Of a stretch of DNA of 64,000 nucleotides, positions 20,601 to 29,161 are shown piece by piece. This DNA is from Tranzscheliella williamsii (Eukaryota > Basidiomycota > Ustilaginomycetes > Ustilaginales > Ustilaginaceae). The position numbers were made by a program, and so were the translations under genes. The notes below the pieces were generated by a model. It saw nothing but the letters and a program-made list of their open reading frames with translations, was not told the DNA's origin and did not search any database. The DNA lies in NCBI GenBank assembly GCA_023212725.1, contig JALBYF010000016.1, positions 62,001 to 126,000 of the forward strand, in the 5' to 3' direction. How positions within the stretch are numbered: position 1 is the first letter of the stretch; each line of letters begins with the position of its first letter.

Positions 20601-23518
20601 TTGCGCTTGTTTCTGACTCTGGCTATGTTGCCCAAAACGCCGGCCGAATCATCCGTTCGCTGCTGGAAACCGCACTGAGCCGAAGATGGTCCCGTACCGC
20701 CTCTGCTCTTATTTCGATGAGTAAAGCTATTGAAAAGCGCATGTGGCCTTTTGACCATCCTCTGCAACAGTCGCAGCTGACGCCGGACACCATGTACGCG
20801 GTCTCTGAACGAGCCGACGACGTGGAGATTTCCGAGCTTGCAGAGATGCCGGCCGCCGAGATCGGTAAGCTGGTGCATCTCAACGCCCGGATGGGTGCGG
20901 CAATCCGACAGGCGGCGCGTAGCTTCCCGAGGCTGACTACGGCTGTCTCGCTCCGGCCGCTCAGCCACGATCTGCTACGGATCGACGTCCGTGTGGAGCG
21001 CGCGTTCGAATGGAGCGAGAAACAGCTGGGGAGACTGCATGGCTTCTACGTCTGGATTGAAGACGAGAACGAGGTCGAGATCCTGCAGTGGCTCACCCAC
21101 CTGACCAGGGCCACGGACTCGCCGACTTCGAACATCACCTTCACCATCCCGCTGTCAGCGCCCATGCCGAGCGGGCTGAAACTGCGCTGGATGTCGGACA
21201 GCTGGCTCGGGAGTGAAGACAGCATGTGGATCTCTTTCGACGATCTCGTAATACCCGCCCAGCCTACAGCACACGACGCACTGCTGGATCTGCCGTTGCT
21301 CCCTGTTTACTCAACGATCGCAAACGAGGTTATCCGCGAAGTGTACAGCCAGGAATTCGTCGTCTTCAATGCCCTGCAGACGCAAAGCTTCCATTTGCTG
21401 AGGCATACAGCAGCCAACGCAGTGCTGTGCGCTCCAAGTGCAGCCGGAAAGACAACCGTCGCCATGTTTGCAGCTTGGAGGGCTTTGCAGCGAGAGCAGA
21501 ACAAAGCCGTTGTAATCGTCTATCCGAATCGCGACCTGCTCGCTGCTTCGATGAGGAGTGTCTTCCTCAAGGCAGCACGGCAGAATGGCATTGAGACAAA
21601 GCGCACTTTGCTCTCCAAGGATGTCGGCGCTTTTCTGCTCGAGAGCAAAGGGCCCCGCGTGCTCCTAACCACGCCCAGCGCCCTCCTGTGGGCTCTGAAT
21701 TCGCATGCCTGCCTGCCTCGAGAGGTATCGTTGCTCATCGCCGAAGACTTGCAACTGCTCGATGGACAATATGAGCTGGCCCTGGCCAAATTCATGTGGT
21801 CTGCCTCTGTGCTCGAAGCCACAGAGCGACCTCGGATGGTAGCTACGAGCACGAGCCTTATGGACACCAGTGCTGTCGCCAACTGGCTGGGTGCAGACAG
21901 CCTGGCCACCTTCAACTTTCACCCCAAGGATCGACCTTCGATCCTGACGACCTCTTATCAGTCGTTCGACCTCCCCCACTCGGCAGGTCTGTTAAAGACG
22001 ATGGTCAAGCCGGCGTTTGACAAGATGAAGCAATGTAAGGAGAAAGGAGCGACGATCGTGGTGGTGCCCTCGCGAGGGCAATGCTACACGGTGGCTGCGG
22101 ATCTGATCACCAAGGCGGCGGCCGAGATGGACACGGACGGATATATTGGCCTGCCCTCGGACGAGATCGAGGCAGTCTTGCCGCACGTCCAGGACGTATT
22201 GTCGCACGAGGCGCTGGTGCACGGCATTGGCATCCTCCACGACCGGACAGATCAGCGCGACCGCGGCGTGATCGAGCACCTGTTCGAGCGAGGGCTGGTC
22301 AAGGTGGTCGTCACGCCGCGCGACTGTATCTGGGGCCTCTCGTTGCGCGCCTACCTGACGGTCGTAATGAGCACGCAGTACGTCCGGCTGACGCGGGCGG
22401 AGGGGGCGACGGGCGCCTCGGAGCGCGAGCTGGTGGATTACAGCCTCGCCGAGCTGGCCAAGATGCAGAGTTTGGCGGTGCGGACGGGCTCGGCGTCGGC
22501 ACCCCACCCGCCGGGCGAGTGCATGATCCTGTGCCAGACGGACAAGGTGCACCTGCTGGAGAAGATGCTGCAAGCGGGCACGCCGCTCGCCTCGACGCTG
22601 CTGCAGGACGAAGGCCGCGGCAGCGTCCTGCCCGTTCTGTTGCATGAGGTGGCGGCGGGTACCGTGACGCGGCTGGAGCAGGTGGTCGATCTGCTCACCT
22701 GGACGCTGCTGCCGGCCGAGCTGTGGCGCAACCCGTCGTATTACGACTGCGCCGCGCGCAGCGGCGACGCTGTCTCGGCGCGGCTAGTCGAGGCGGCCGG
22801 TTCGCTCTGCAGCACGCTCCAGGGGCTGCGGCTGGTGGAGAAGCGCGCCGGCGGCAAGCTGAGCGGCCGCTCGCCGCTCACCTGCACCGAACTGGGCCGG
22901 GCGCTCGAGCGGCAGCCCGGCGCGATGCTGCTGCACATCGTCCGATGGCACGAAAACCTGAGCACACGGCCGCACAGGGCGGCCAAAGAGATGGAGTCCT
23001 TCACCGCGCCACGCCAGGCGCACGCGGATACGGCGCCCATCGCCGATGCGGTCGAGCACGATGTGCTCGCGGCGACCGTGCCCTTCTTGCCTGCCGACTG
23101 GCGCTCCGCGTTCCATCTGCCCAGCGCTGCGGCCGACGGCGACGCGGAGACCACCCAGAACGCGGACGCAACGCGCGAGGAGAACGGCGAGGGCAAGGCC
23201 GCTGTGCCGCCGGAAACCCCCGCGAGGCGCCTCACCACCGCAGACAAGAAGCGCATCCTGCTCTGCCTCTTCTTCACCAACCTCGAGCTGGTGACGCCCG
23301 CAGAGGCCCGTCTGCTCGGCCTCAGCCGCCGCGCCCGCAAGAAAGAGCAGCAGCAACAGCAGCCGTCACAGCCGCTCGACTACGACCCCGGCGCCCGCAA
23401 CGCGTCGGTACCGGCGCTAGACAGCACCACCCGCGCCGTGGTCGAGAGGCTCGAGACCGAGCTGGGTGCCGCCGTCCTGGCACTGCTCGCCGCCATGGGC
23501 GGCATCCACCGGCGCTGA
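17639..23518 (+). CDS. SLH1: Slh1/ASCC3-type tandem Ski2-like RNA helicase
   Basis: Single exon, 1959 residues, close to yeast Slh1 in length; a second in-frame ATG lies two codons later. Two helicase-Sec63 cassettes follow a ~380-residue N-terminal region. Cassette 1 is intact: motif I APTGAGKT (~401-408), motif II DEVH (~523), LSATLPN (~560), and the downstream GRAGRPQ block. Cassette 2 keeps a Walker-like APSAAGKT (~1264) but has IAEDLQLL where DExH is expected and ATSTSL in place of SAT. Slh1/ASCC3 is the ATPase of the ribosome-quality-control trigger (RQT/ASC-1) complex that splits collided ribosomes. The wording of motifs around DEVHLLHDQRGSVIETIVARTLR fits Slh1/ASCC3 better than Brr2 or Mer3. 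The C-terminus carries an acidic insert and a Gln run. Confidence 0.88.
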   Translation: MIMSLGDHLQAYLAGASSSQRTLDVDQQLIDSLQASVDSALRHSTSPPPQQPLSKHRDEDTDNLWFQFSHHVAASRSIAQAGRDAVEIYDEDTLADVVSANGQPSESLYGSTPALRELHAYLSQLASADPQIAASVSESLVASLSSPRSSDEISGELAEIVGFEHLDLVSSIVSERSSVLNALQSWATSKPSDSETLPNLPQTVASSSVSLPFASSIASPHDSSHRGARPYIPGSQVVVQTLEERQLAKRLKHDTRRANRHKAAQVDEQRIYTTQELERIREESLMAAANRPLYSGTSSGTTDVQYPHVFTSGAQGNVLSVFGQKFALPLGTLREEKTFYEEVTIPPPRTVPMRFNERLIPINEMETICKGAFPGYKSLNRLQSAVYPLAFKTNENLLICAPTGAGKTDVAMLTVMRAISQYARNLDPTAGSGAAGFDIRKNDFKIIYVAPMKALAAEVVRKFSKRLQYLGIKVRELTGDMQMTRQEIAETQMIVTTPEKWDVVTRKPTGEGELATKVRLLIIDEVHLLHDQRGSVIETIVARTLRLVESSQSLIRIVGLSATLPNYIDVADFLRVNRYQGLFYFDSSFRPVPLEQHFIGVKGKAGSQQSRGNLDKACFEKVSELVQAGHQVMVFVHARKETVKTSQTLREMFREEAMGDILQAASDENPRKAFYKKELQSSRNREMKELFDYGFGIHHAGMLRSDRTLSERMFEAGVTRVLCCTATLAWGINLPAYAVVIKGTDVYDSSAGKFVDLSILDVLQIFGRAGRPQYEDLGVGYILTSQERLSHYVDAITSQHPIESKFIGGLIDSLNAEISLGTVASVNDGVSWLGYTFLFTRMKRTPLTYGMTYDEVADDPHLGAKRQQLIHVGVKQLVEAKMVDHDPATGHLQVTDLGRVAAKYYIGYRTIEIFNERLRPNMSEADVLGLLSQATDFEQIIPRDAEEKELKKMLENAPCEVSGGIETSPGKVSILLQAYISRTYIEDFALVSDSGYVAQNAGRIIRSLLETALSRRWSRTASALISMSKAIEKRMWPFDHPLQQSQLTPDTMYAVSERADDVEISELAEMPAAEIGKLVHLNARMGAAIRQAARSFPRLTTAVSLRPLSHDLLRIDVRVERAFEWSEKQLGRLHGFYVWIEDENEVEILQWLTHLTRATDSPTSNITFTIPLSAPMPSGLKLRWMSDSWLGSEDSMWISFDDLVIPAQPTAHDALLDLPLLPVYSTIANEVIREVYSQEFVVFNALQTQSFHLLRHTAANAVLCAPSAAGKTTVAMFAAWRALQREQNKAVVIVYPNRDLLAASMRSVFLKAARQNGIETKRTLLSKDVGAFLLESKGPRVLLTTPSALLWALNSHACLPREVSLLIAEDLQLLDGQYELALAKFMWSASVLEATERPRMVATSTSLMDTSAVANWLGADSLATFNFHPKDRPSILTTSYQSFDLPHSAGLLKTMVKPAFDKMKQCKEKGATIVVVPSRGQCYTVAADLITKAAAEMDTDGYIGLPSDEIEAVLPHVQDVLSHEALVHGIGILHDRTDQRDRGVIEHLFERGLVKVVVTPRDCIWGLSLRAYLTVVMSTQYVRLTRAEGATGASERELVDYSLAELAKMQSLAVRTGSASAPHPPGECMILCQTDKVHLLEKMLQAGTPLASTLLQDEGRGSVLPVLLHEVAAGTVTRLEQVVDLLTWTLLPAELWRNPSYYDCAARSGDAVSARLVEAAGSLCSTLQGLRLVEKRAGGKLSGRSPLTCTELGRALERQPGAMLLHIVRWHENLSTRPHRAAKEMESFTAPRQAHADTAPIADAVEHDVLAATVPFLPADWRSAFHLPSAAADGDAETTQNADATREENGEGKAAVPPETPARRLTTADKKRILLCLFFTNLELVTPAEARLLGLSRRARKKEQQQQQPSQPLDYDPGARNASVPALDSTTRAVVERLETELGAAVLALLAAMGGIHRR

Positions 23519-24002
23519 CCAGCCGGCTGTATCCTGCAAGCCCACCGCCCAATCGCACCTCACCATGCCGTCGCTGTACTTGCCTGCATCTGACTGTAAC
23601 CGAAATCTAGAGGCAAATCGGCTAAATAAAGTGCGGGGTGCAGCTCGTCGGTATCAAGCCTGAGTCCGACTGCCAGTGCGCCGACGGTGAGGGCAAGGAT
23701 CGCTCTGTGACGGCCGCCAGACTGCTCGACGCGGCTTTTCTGTTCGGTGCTTTGCTTGCCGGGCGTCCGCTGGCTGCCCAGAGCAGGCGTGAGTCACAGC
23801 CAGCGCGCGAGTATTTCGGTGAATTTTGCGGGGTTATTTATCCGCGCGACGAAAATATGCCACGCACGATGGTCCAACCAGCGCTCTTGCCTTTGTCCCG
23901 CCCTCAACCTTCCATCGCAAGACAGCAGCGCCGCAGCGGGTTGCCTTCCCGGATCTGCTTAGCGACTGCCACCGGAGCCTACTGCTGTCGATCGCTAGGG
24001 TC
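23519..24002. other. Intergenic: SLH1 3' flank and ketopantoate reductase promoter
   Basis: About 480 bases between two plus-strand genes. The AATAAA at 23625-23630 may serve SLH1. No additional gene is seen. Confidence 0.55.
23625..23630 (+). terminator. Candidate poly(A) signal AATAAA for SLH1
   Basis: A consensus AATAAA lies 107 bases downstream of the SLH1 stop in an A-rich patch. Fungal poly(A) signals are loose, so this is suggestive only. Confidence 0.4.
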
Positions 24003-25247
24003 ATGTCGGAAAGCGCTGCGGGTGGGGCGCGCAAGCAGGTGCTCTGCATCGGATTTGGGGCGCTGGGGACGATCTACTCGTACCTGCTCACGCGGGGCGG
24101 CGCGGAGGTGACGGCGGTTGCGCGCTCGAACTACGACGTGCTGGCTACGCGGGGGATCGACATCTCGTCGGCCAAGTACGGCGAGGTGGTGGGGTGGAAG
24201 CCGCACCGGGTGATACGGGAGTCGGAGCCGGAGGCTGCGCACGACCGCGAGTACGACTATGTGCTGTGCACGTTTAAGAATGTGCCGGATCAGCGGGCGA
24301 CGAGTGGGGTGGTGCTGCCGTTTCTGCGCGCGGGCGGGCGGTTGCCCGTGGTTGTGCTGCTGCAGAACGGGGTGGGCATCGAGGCCGAAGTGCAGCGTGG
24401 GCTGGTAGAGGCGCCCGAGGCGCGCGCGCGCGGCGTCCTCAGCGCCGTCGCCTGGATCGGTGCCAACCTGGTCGACGGTGGCATGCGCGTCACGCACGGT
24501 GTGCTCGAGCGCCTCCAGATCGGCATCTACCCCGCCTCGACCGCCCCGCTTGCCCCCAACGGCTGCCGCATCCCCACCGCCGACGAGCGCACCGCCCTCG
24601 CCGACTTCACCGCGCTCTACCTCGCCGGCGGCGGCGCCGGCACCGCTGTAGACGACATCGAGTCCGTCCGCTGGCAGAAGACCCTCTGGAATGCAGCCTG
24701 GGGCGGCCTCGCCACACTCGCCCGCCAGCCCGTCGCCGCGCTCCTCTCCGAAGACACTCTCCACTACTCGGTCGGCGTCGTTCGTCGCATCATGCTCGAG
24801 ATCATCTACGTCGCCCGCGCCTGCGGCATCAGCGAGGAACGCCTGCCCTTTTCCGCCGTCGACCAGACCATCCAGCTCACCCTCGTCACCGCGCCTATCC
24901 CCGCCGTCGCCGACCCCACCCGCAGCGGCACCCTCGCCGCCAACTTCAAACCAAGCATCCTTCTCGACCTCGAAAACAATCGCCCCATGGAGCTCGAGCC
25001 CATCATCGGCAACATTGTTCACAAGGCCCGCCTGCACAACGTCGACACCCCGCGCCTCGACCTCATCCTCGCAGCTCTCAAGCCCAGCCAAGTCGAGGCC
25101 ATCCGCACCGCCACGCACGCAGCCCCCGCCCCCGCCGACCCCGCCGACCCCGCCGCGGTCACCACCTTCTCCCAGCTCAAGGCCACCGCCAAAGGCAACT
25201 GGCCCGCCGGCGCGCCCGTCTCCCGCACCCCCCACCACTACTTGTAG
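24003..25247 (+). CDS. 2-dehydropantoate 2-reductase-like protein (ApbA/PanE family)
   Basis: Single exon, 414 residues. The frame is open upstream, but the ATG at 24003 puts the nucleotide-binding fold next to the N-terminus, as usual for the family. An N-terminal Rossmann domain shows the GFGALG motif at ~16-21, then AVARSNYDVL for the NADP ribose/phosphate region and YDYVLCTFKNVPD. VVLLQNGVGIE and the C-terminal helical ApbA_C domain follow, with the conserved RWQKTLWNAAWG block (Lys and Asn of the active site) and a LENNRPMELEPIIGN block. The family reduces ketopantoate to pantoate with NADPH in pantothenate/CoA synthesis. Fungi often carry several PanE-like paralogues, so this copy may use another 2-oxo acid. 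Confidence 0.85.
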   Translation: MSESAAGGARKQVLCIGFGALGTIYSYLLTRGGAEVTAVARSNYDVLATRGIDISSAKYGEVVGWKPHRVIRESEPEAAHDREYDYVLCTFKNVPDQRATSGVVLPFLRAGGRLPVVVLLQNGVGIEAEVQRGLVEAPEARARGVLSAVAWIGANLVDGGMRVTHGVLERLQIGIYPASTAPLAPNGCRIPTADERTALADFTALYLAGGGAGTAVDDIESVRWQKTLWNAAWGGLATLARQPVAALLSEDTLHYSVGVVRRIMLEIIYVARACGISEERLPFSAVDQTIQLTLVTAPIPAVADPTRSGTLAANFKPSILLDLENNRPMELEPIIGNIVHKARLHNVDTPRLDLILAALKPSQVEAIRTATHAAPAPADPADPAAVTTFSQLKATAKGNWPAGAPVSRTPHHYL

Positions 25248-25438
25248 TCCGCCTCTGCGTAGTTACCTCTCCTGTAGCACTTGTTTGGCCGTAGCCGCAG
25301 CGTGTCGTGATCGCGCACTCGTCCTGCTCTGGAGTGCAGCTGGGTGGCGGCTTCGGCTGGGACGGCAGCTGTAGCGAGGCTCGTTCCGGGCGGTGAAAAA
25401 GATGCGATGCGGGGTAGTGTACAGGGGAGGGCGGGGGG

Positions 25439-26192
25439 CTAGTGGAAGACGCCGTAGAGGAGGAAGAGGAGGACGAAGCCGCTGAAGCCGGCGAGGGCGA
25501 GCACCTTGACGTTCTTCCACCACATTTGGCGGCGGAGGCCGACGGCGCGTCTGCGGAAGGCCATGGACTGGTTGGCGGCGTTGTCGGTGCGGTCGATGAG
25601 CAGCTCGATGCGTTCGCCGCGGCTGAGGATCTGCTCGACGTTCTGCGTCATGATGTCCTTGACCCCTGCGAGCTCCGTCTTGGCCTGCGCGATCGGGTCC
25701 ACGTTCGGGTTCTGGTTGAACTGCTTCACCAGCGCGACCAGCGCCGGTGTGAAGCTCGACACGTCCGCCGCGCCGTCTTCGTCGCTCGGTATGTCCTGCG
25801 TCGACAGAAACTGCGCCTCACCCGGAAACAAATCAGCCACAGTCAGTCAGCGGAGCACAATGTCGGTGTGGCAGCCAAAGTGCCGGCACGAGAGCCAGCA
25901 AGCGAAGCACCAAGGCCTTGTGAAACCAGGTACATACCTTCTTCTGCACCTGCGCCAGGAAGGAGAACGGCATACGGCGGCCAGTGTCGGCGTCGGCAAC
26001 TACCATGTAGACCATGCCGTCCTGCGAGACATAGTGGAAGAGCCAGTCTTCAAACGCGTACGAGAGCTTGGACGAGTTGGGCGGGATGCGCGACAAGATG
26101 GTCTGCGCTGCCGGCAAAAAGCGCTCGTGCGCCGGGTCGTGTGTCTCGGACAGAATGTGCGGCCCTCTCGCCACTAATGCCAGCACGATCAT
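25439..26192 (-). CDS. VAMP7/Nyv1-type R-SNARE (longin domain)
   Basis: Two exons, 26192-25938 and 25810-25439, giving 208 residues. The 127-nt intron has a GTATGT donor and a GCGCAG acceptor in phase 0. A GAG acceptor three codons further upstream would instead add three residues and is less likely. Residues ~1-115 are a longin domain. The SNARE motif (~125-180) has the R zero-layer in VEQILSRGERIELL. A tryptophan-containing juxtamembrane segment (RRQMWWKNVK) leads to one C-terminal membrane anchor (~188-206), as in tail-anchored R-SNAREs. Unlike Ykt6, it has a membrane anchor and not a CAAX box. The likely role is fusion at the endosome/vacuole or plasma membrane. It is divergent from acetoacetyl-CoA synthetase and converges with the reductase gene, 191 bases away. 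Confidence 0.92.
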
Positions 26193-26612
26193 CTTTGTTG
26201 GCTTCGGTCGCTTTGTGGCTGCGCTGCCAAGACGATACAGGTGGAAGCGTGATGGTGACGTTGATGGTCGCTGACTTGACTATAAGCGTGCTCCACGCAA
26301 CTCCTGTATCGGATCGGGGAAGAGCACGGCCATCGGGAGCAGCAGTATCGGGCTCCCGGCCATGAGCTGGAATACTAATTATATGATTACACATTGGCTG
26401 TATCCAAGCGCAGCGGGATCATGGATTGAATATAGCATTTAGTATTAATAGCAATTCTGCCAGTGTGGGGAAATGCGAGTGTCCCACCACCGGCTCCGGC
26501 CATCTGTCTGCCGAACATGGCAGCCATCCAACTCTCAAGAACGAGCCCGGAAAGGGAAAGCTGCATGCTATTCTGCCGGTTCGTCTTGTTCGAGAGCGTA
26601 GCGTAGAACGAC
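26193..26612. promoter_or_regulatory. Divergent promoter: R-SNARE / acetoacetyl-CoA synthetase
   Basis: 420 bases between two divergent start codons. An AT-richer core at ~26365-26460 contains an ATTGG (CCAAT-box complement) at ~26392. No other gene fits here, so both promoters must share the region. Confidence 0.5.
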
Positions 26613-29161
26613 ATGACGATCCTACCGGGCATGCCGAACGCTGCCAGCCAGTCGCTGGTCTGGCAGGCCGATGCCAGCGAGGTGCAGCGTACCTCGCTGG
26701 ACAAGTTCCGGCGCGTTGTCAATGCGCGCTTCCAGCTGCAGCTGACCACGTACGATGAGCTGCACCAGTTTTCTGTCCGCCGGCTTGAGGACTTCTGGAC
26801 AACGGTGTGGGACTTTGCTGGCATCCGTCACTCGGCGCGCTTCGACTGTGTCTTGTCGGACGCAGAAGCGTTGCCGGGCGATCTGCCGACGTGGTTTCCT
26901 GGGGCGCGGTTTTCGATGGCCGAGAATCTGCTCTTTCCGCTGCATCCAGCGAACAGCACCGCGTGTGTGGGCAAGCCGCCGTACCATTGGCCGCCTGCGA
27001 CGGCTACGGCGCTGATAGAGGCGCCCGAGGGTGGTGGGCTGGCCAGCGCGGGTGCCGAGGCACAACCGGTCCGGGTGAGCTGGGGCGAGCTGCGCCGGCG
27101 CGTAGCACTCCTCGCCGAGACGTTCCGGCGTCTCGGCATCCGCAGCGGCGACAGGCTCGCGCACGTCTCGGCCAACACGGCCTCGCCCATCGTCGCAACA
27201 CTGGCGGCCAACAGCGTCGGCGCCATCTACTCGCTCATCGCCACCGACGCCGGCCCACAGGCCATCTACGGCCGCCTCGCCCAGATCCGCCCCAAGCTCC
27301 TCTTCACCGACGACGCCGTCATCTACAACGGCAAACAGGTCGACATCCTCCACCGCGTCGCCGCCGTAGCCGAGAACCTCCTGCGCGACGACAAGATCGA
27401 CGCCCCGGCCACCTTCCAGGTCGTCATCCTCCGCAATCAGCGCCTCCCCCGCGCCGCCCCCGTCTGGAACTCCACCCGCGTGACCGGCATGGAGATGGCC
27501 GCGTTCGTCCAGCAGACCGGCCTCCAGATGTCGGATTCGCCGCCTCACCGGTTCGAGCAGCTCCCGGCGCAGCATCCAGTCCAGATCTTCTTCAGCAGCG
27601 GCACAACCGGCGAGCCCAAGTGCATTATCCACACGCAGTGCATGCTGATCAACATGAAGAAGGAAGCACTCCTCATGTACGACCTGCAGCCGAACGACGT
27701 CTTTCTTCAGATCACTTCGTGCGGGTGGATCATGTGGGTCTACCATCTCGTCTCGCTCTCCATAGGCGCCACCGCCGTTCTCTACGATGGATCGCCCATG
27801 TATCCGAACCCCGGCCACGTCGTCCGTCTCGTCGCTGAGCTCGGCTGCACCGGCTACGGCGCCAGCCCGCGCTTCCTCAGCGAGCTGGAGAAGTACTGCA
27901 ACGAGGCCCGCGTCAACCTGCGCAAGCTCGACCTGTCCAAACTGCGCATGATGTCAAGCACCGGTTCGCCGCTCTCTACCAAGAACGTCGACTTCTTCTA
28001 CCGCCACTTCCCCGGCGCCGCCCACCTCTCCAGTATCTCGGGCGGCACCGACATGGCCGGCGTCCTGGTCGGCCCCTCCAAGATGCGTCCCGTCTACGGC
28101 AACCTGATCCAAGCTAAATGCCTCGGCTTCGACATCCAGATCTGGGACGCCGAGACGGGCGAGAGGATCGACGAGACCGGCCGACCAGGCGAGCTGATCG
28201 TGGCTAAACCCTTCCCCACCCAACCGGTACGTATCCCCTTTCCCTTGTCGTTTCGTATCGCCTTCCCCACTATCGATACCTATCGCCTTCCCCACGATCG
28301 ATAGGTATCTTCTCCCCCACTTGTTGACAGGGTCGCTGAAGCGGCGCTCTTCCTGCCTTGTCTGCCCTACAGACGGGATTCTTTGGCCCGCCCGACCAGA
28401 AGCAGGCGATGCACGACAAGTACATGGACGCGTACTACTCACGCTTCGAAGGGCGGAAAGTCTGGGCGCAGGGCGACTTTATCTACCAAGACAAGGCCAC
28501 CGGTGGTCTTGAGATCTTGGGGCGGTCCGACGGCGTGCTGAATCCGGTAAGTCTTGCGGCGTCGTTATCGCTGCGGGTTGTGGCGATGCACCGTAACTGA
28601 CGTTTCGTGGCACTGCTCTGTTACTGTATCGGACGGGGGACAGAGCGGGGTCAGGTTCGGCTCGGCGGAGATTTACTCGGTCGTGGAGAAGTTTGAATTC
28701 GTTGGCGACAGTATCGTCGTCGGGCAGCGGAGGCGCGGCAAGGACGAGCACGAGCGGGTGCTGCTGTTTGTCAAGATGCGGGACCCGGCTGCACTGCTGA
28801 CAGCGGCCCAGATCGACCAGCTCAACAAGGCCATCAGAGCGGCCTACTCATCACGCCATGTGCCCGAACACACGTTCCAGGTGGCTGACATTCCGGTCAC
28901 GATGAACGGCAAAAAGACCGAGCTGGCCGTCAAAGCTGTCGTCAACGGCAACCTTGCCTTCAAACCTAGCAGCGTAAGTGGCCGGACCCGCCTCTTTCGT
29001 AGTATTGGCTACGGCGATGGAATGGAGACTAATACACCCTTCTCCCCGTCTTGCACGCTCAGGCCACGGCCAACCCGGAGAGCCTGGAGCAGTACAAACA
29101 GTATGCCGATCTCGAAACGGTCCTGGCTCGGCAGCAAGCATTGCGCAGCTCCAAGCTCTGA
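26613..29161 (+). CDS. Acetoacetyl-CoA synthetase
   Basis: Four exons, all phase 0: 26613-28226, 28373-28546, 28644-28973 and 29063-29161, giving 738 residues. It is an ANL-superfamily acyl-CoA ligase that activates acetoacetate with ATP and CoA in the cytosol, feeding sterol and fatty-acid synthesis. It matches the AACS subtype from end to end: N-terminal VWQ...LDKFRR and DFWTTVWDF...HSARF, phosphate loop SSGTTGEPKCIIH (~329), SGGTDMAG (~478), QGDFIYQDK (~571), and catalytic lysine region VTMNGKKTELAVK (~685). Each donor is GTACGT or GTAAGT. Intron 1 contains an 11-bp inverted repeat and an upstream alternative acceptor that would cause early termination. The unspliced frame from exon 1 runs only to 28304, so splicing is required. 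Confidence 0.95.
28275..28309 (+). repeat. Inverted repeat (hairpin) inside acetoacetyl-CoA synthetase intron 1
   Basis: GATACCTATCG (28275-28285) and its exact complement CGATAGGTATC (28299-28309) are separated by 13 bases. They sit on a direct duplication of TATCGCCTTCCCCAC (~28257 and 28281). In RNA this is an 11-bp stem in the middle of a 146-nt intron. Confidence 0.85.

Noticed and set aside
19622..20968. 448-codon open frame antisense to SLH1
   Set aside because: It lies wholly within conserved helicase coding sequence, has no recognisable domain, and is explained by GC-rich codon bias. The same applies to long antisense frames over the ketopantoate reductase, acetoacetyl-CoA synthetase, thiouridylase, TVP38, PWP1 and RPF2 genes.
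23979..25238. 419-codon frame antisense to the ketopantoate reductase gene
   Set aside because: The sense strand encodes a complete ApbA/PanE protein with motifs; the antisense product is Gly/Val low-complexity.
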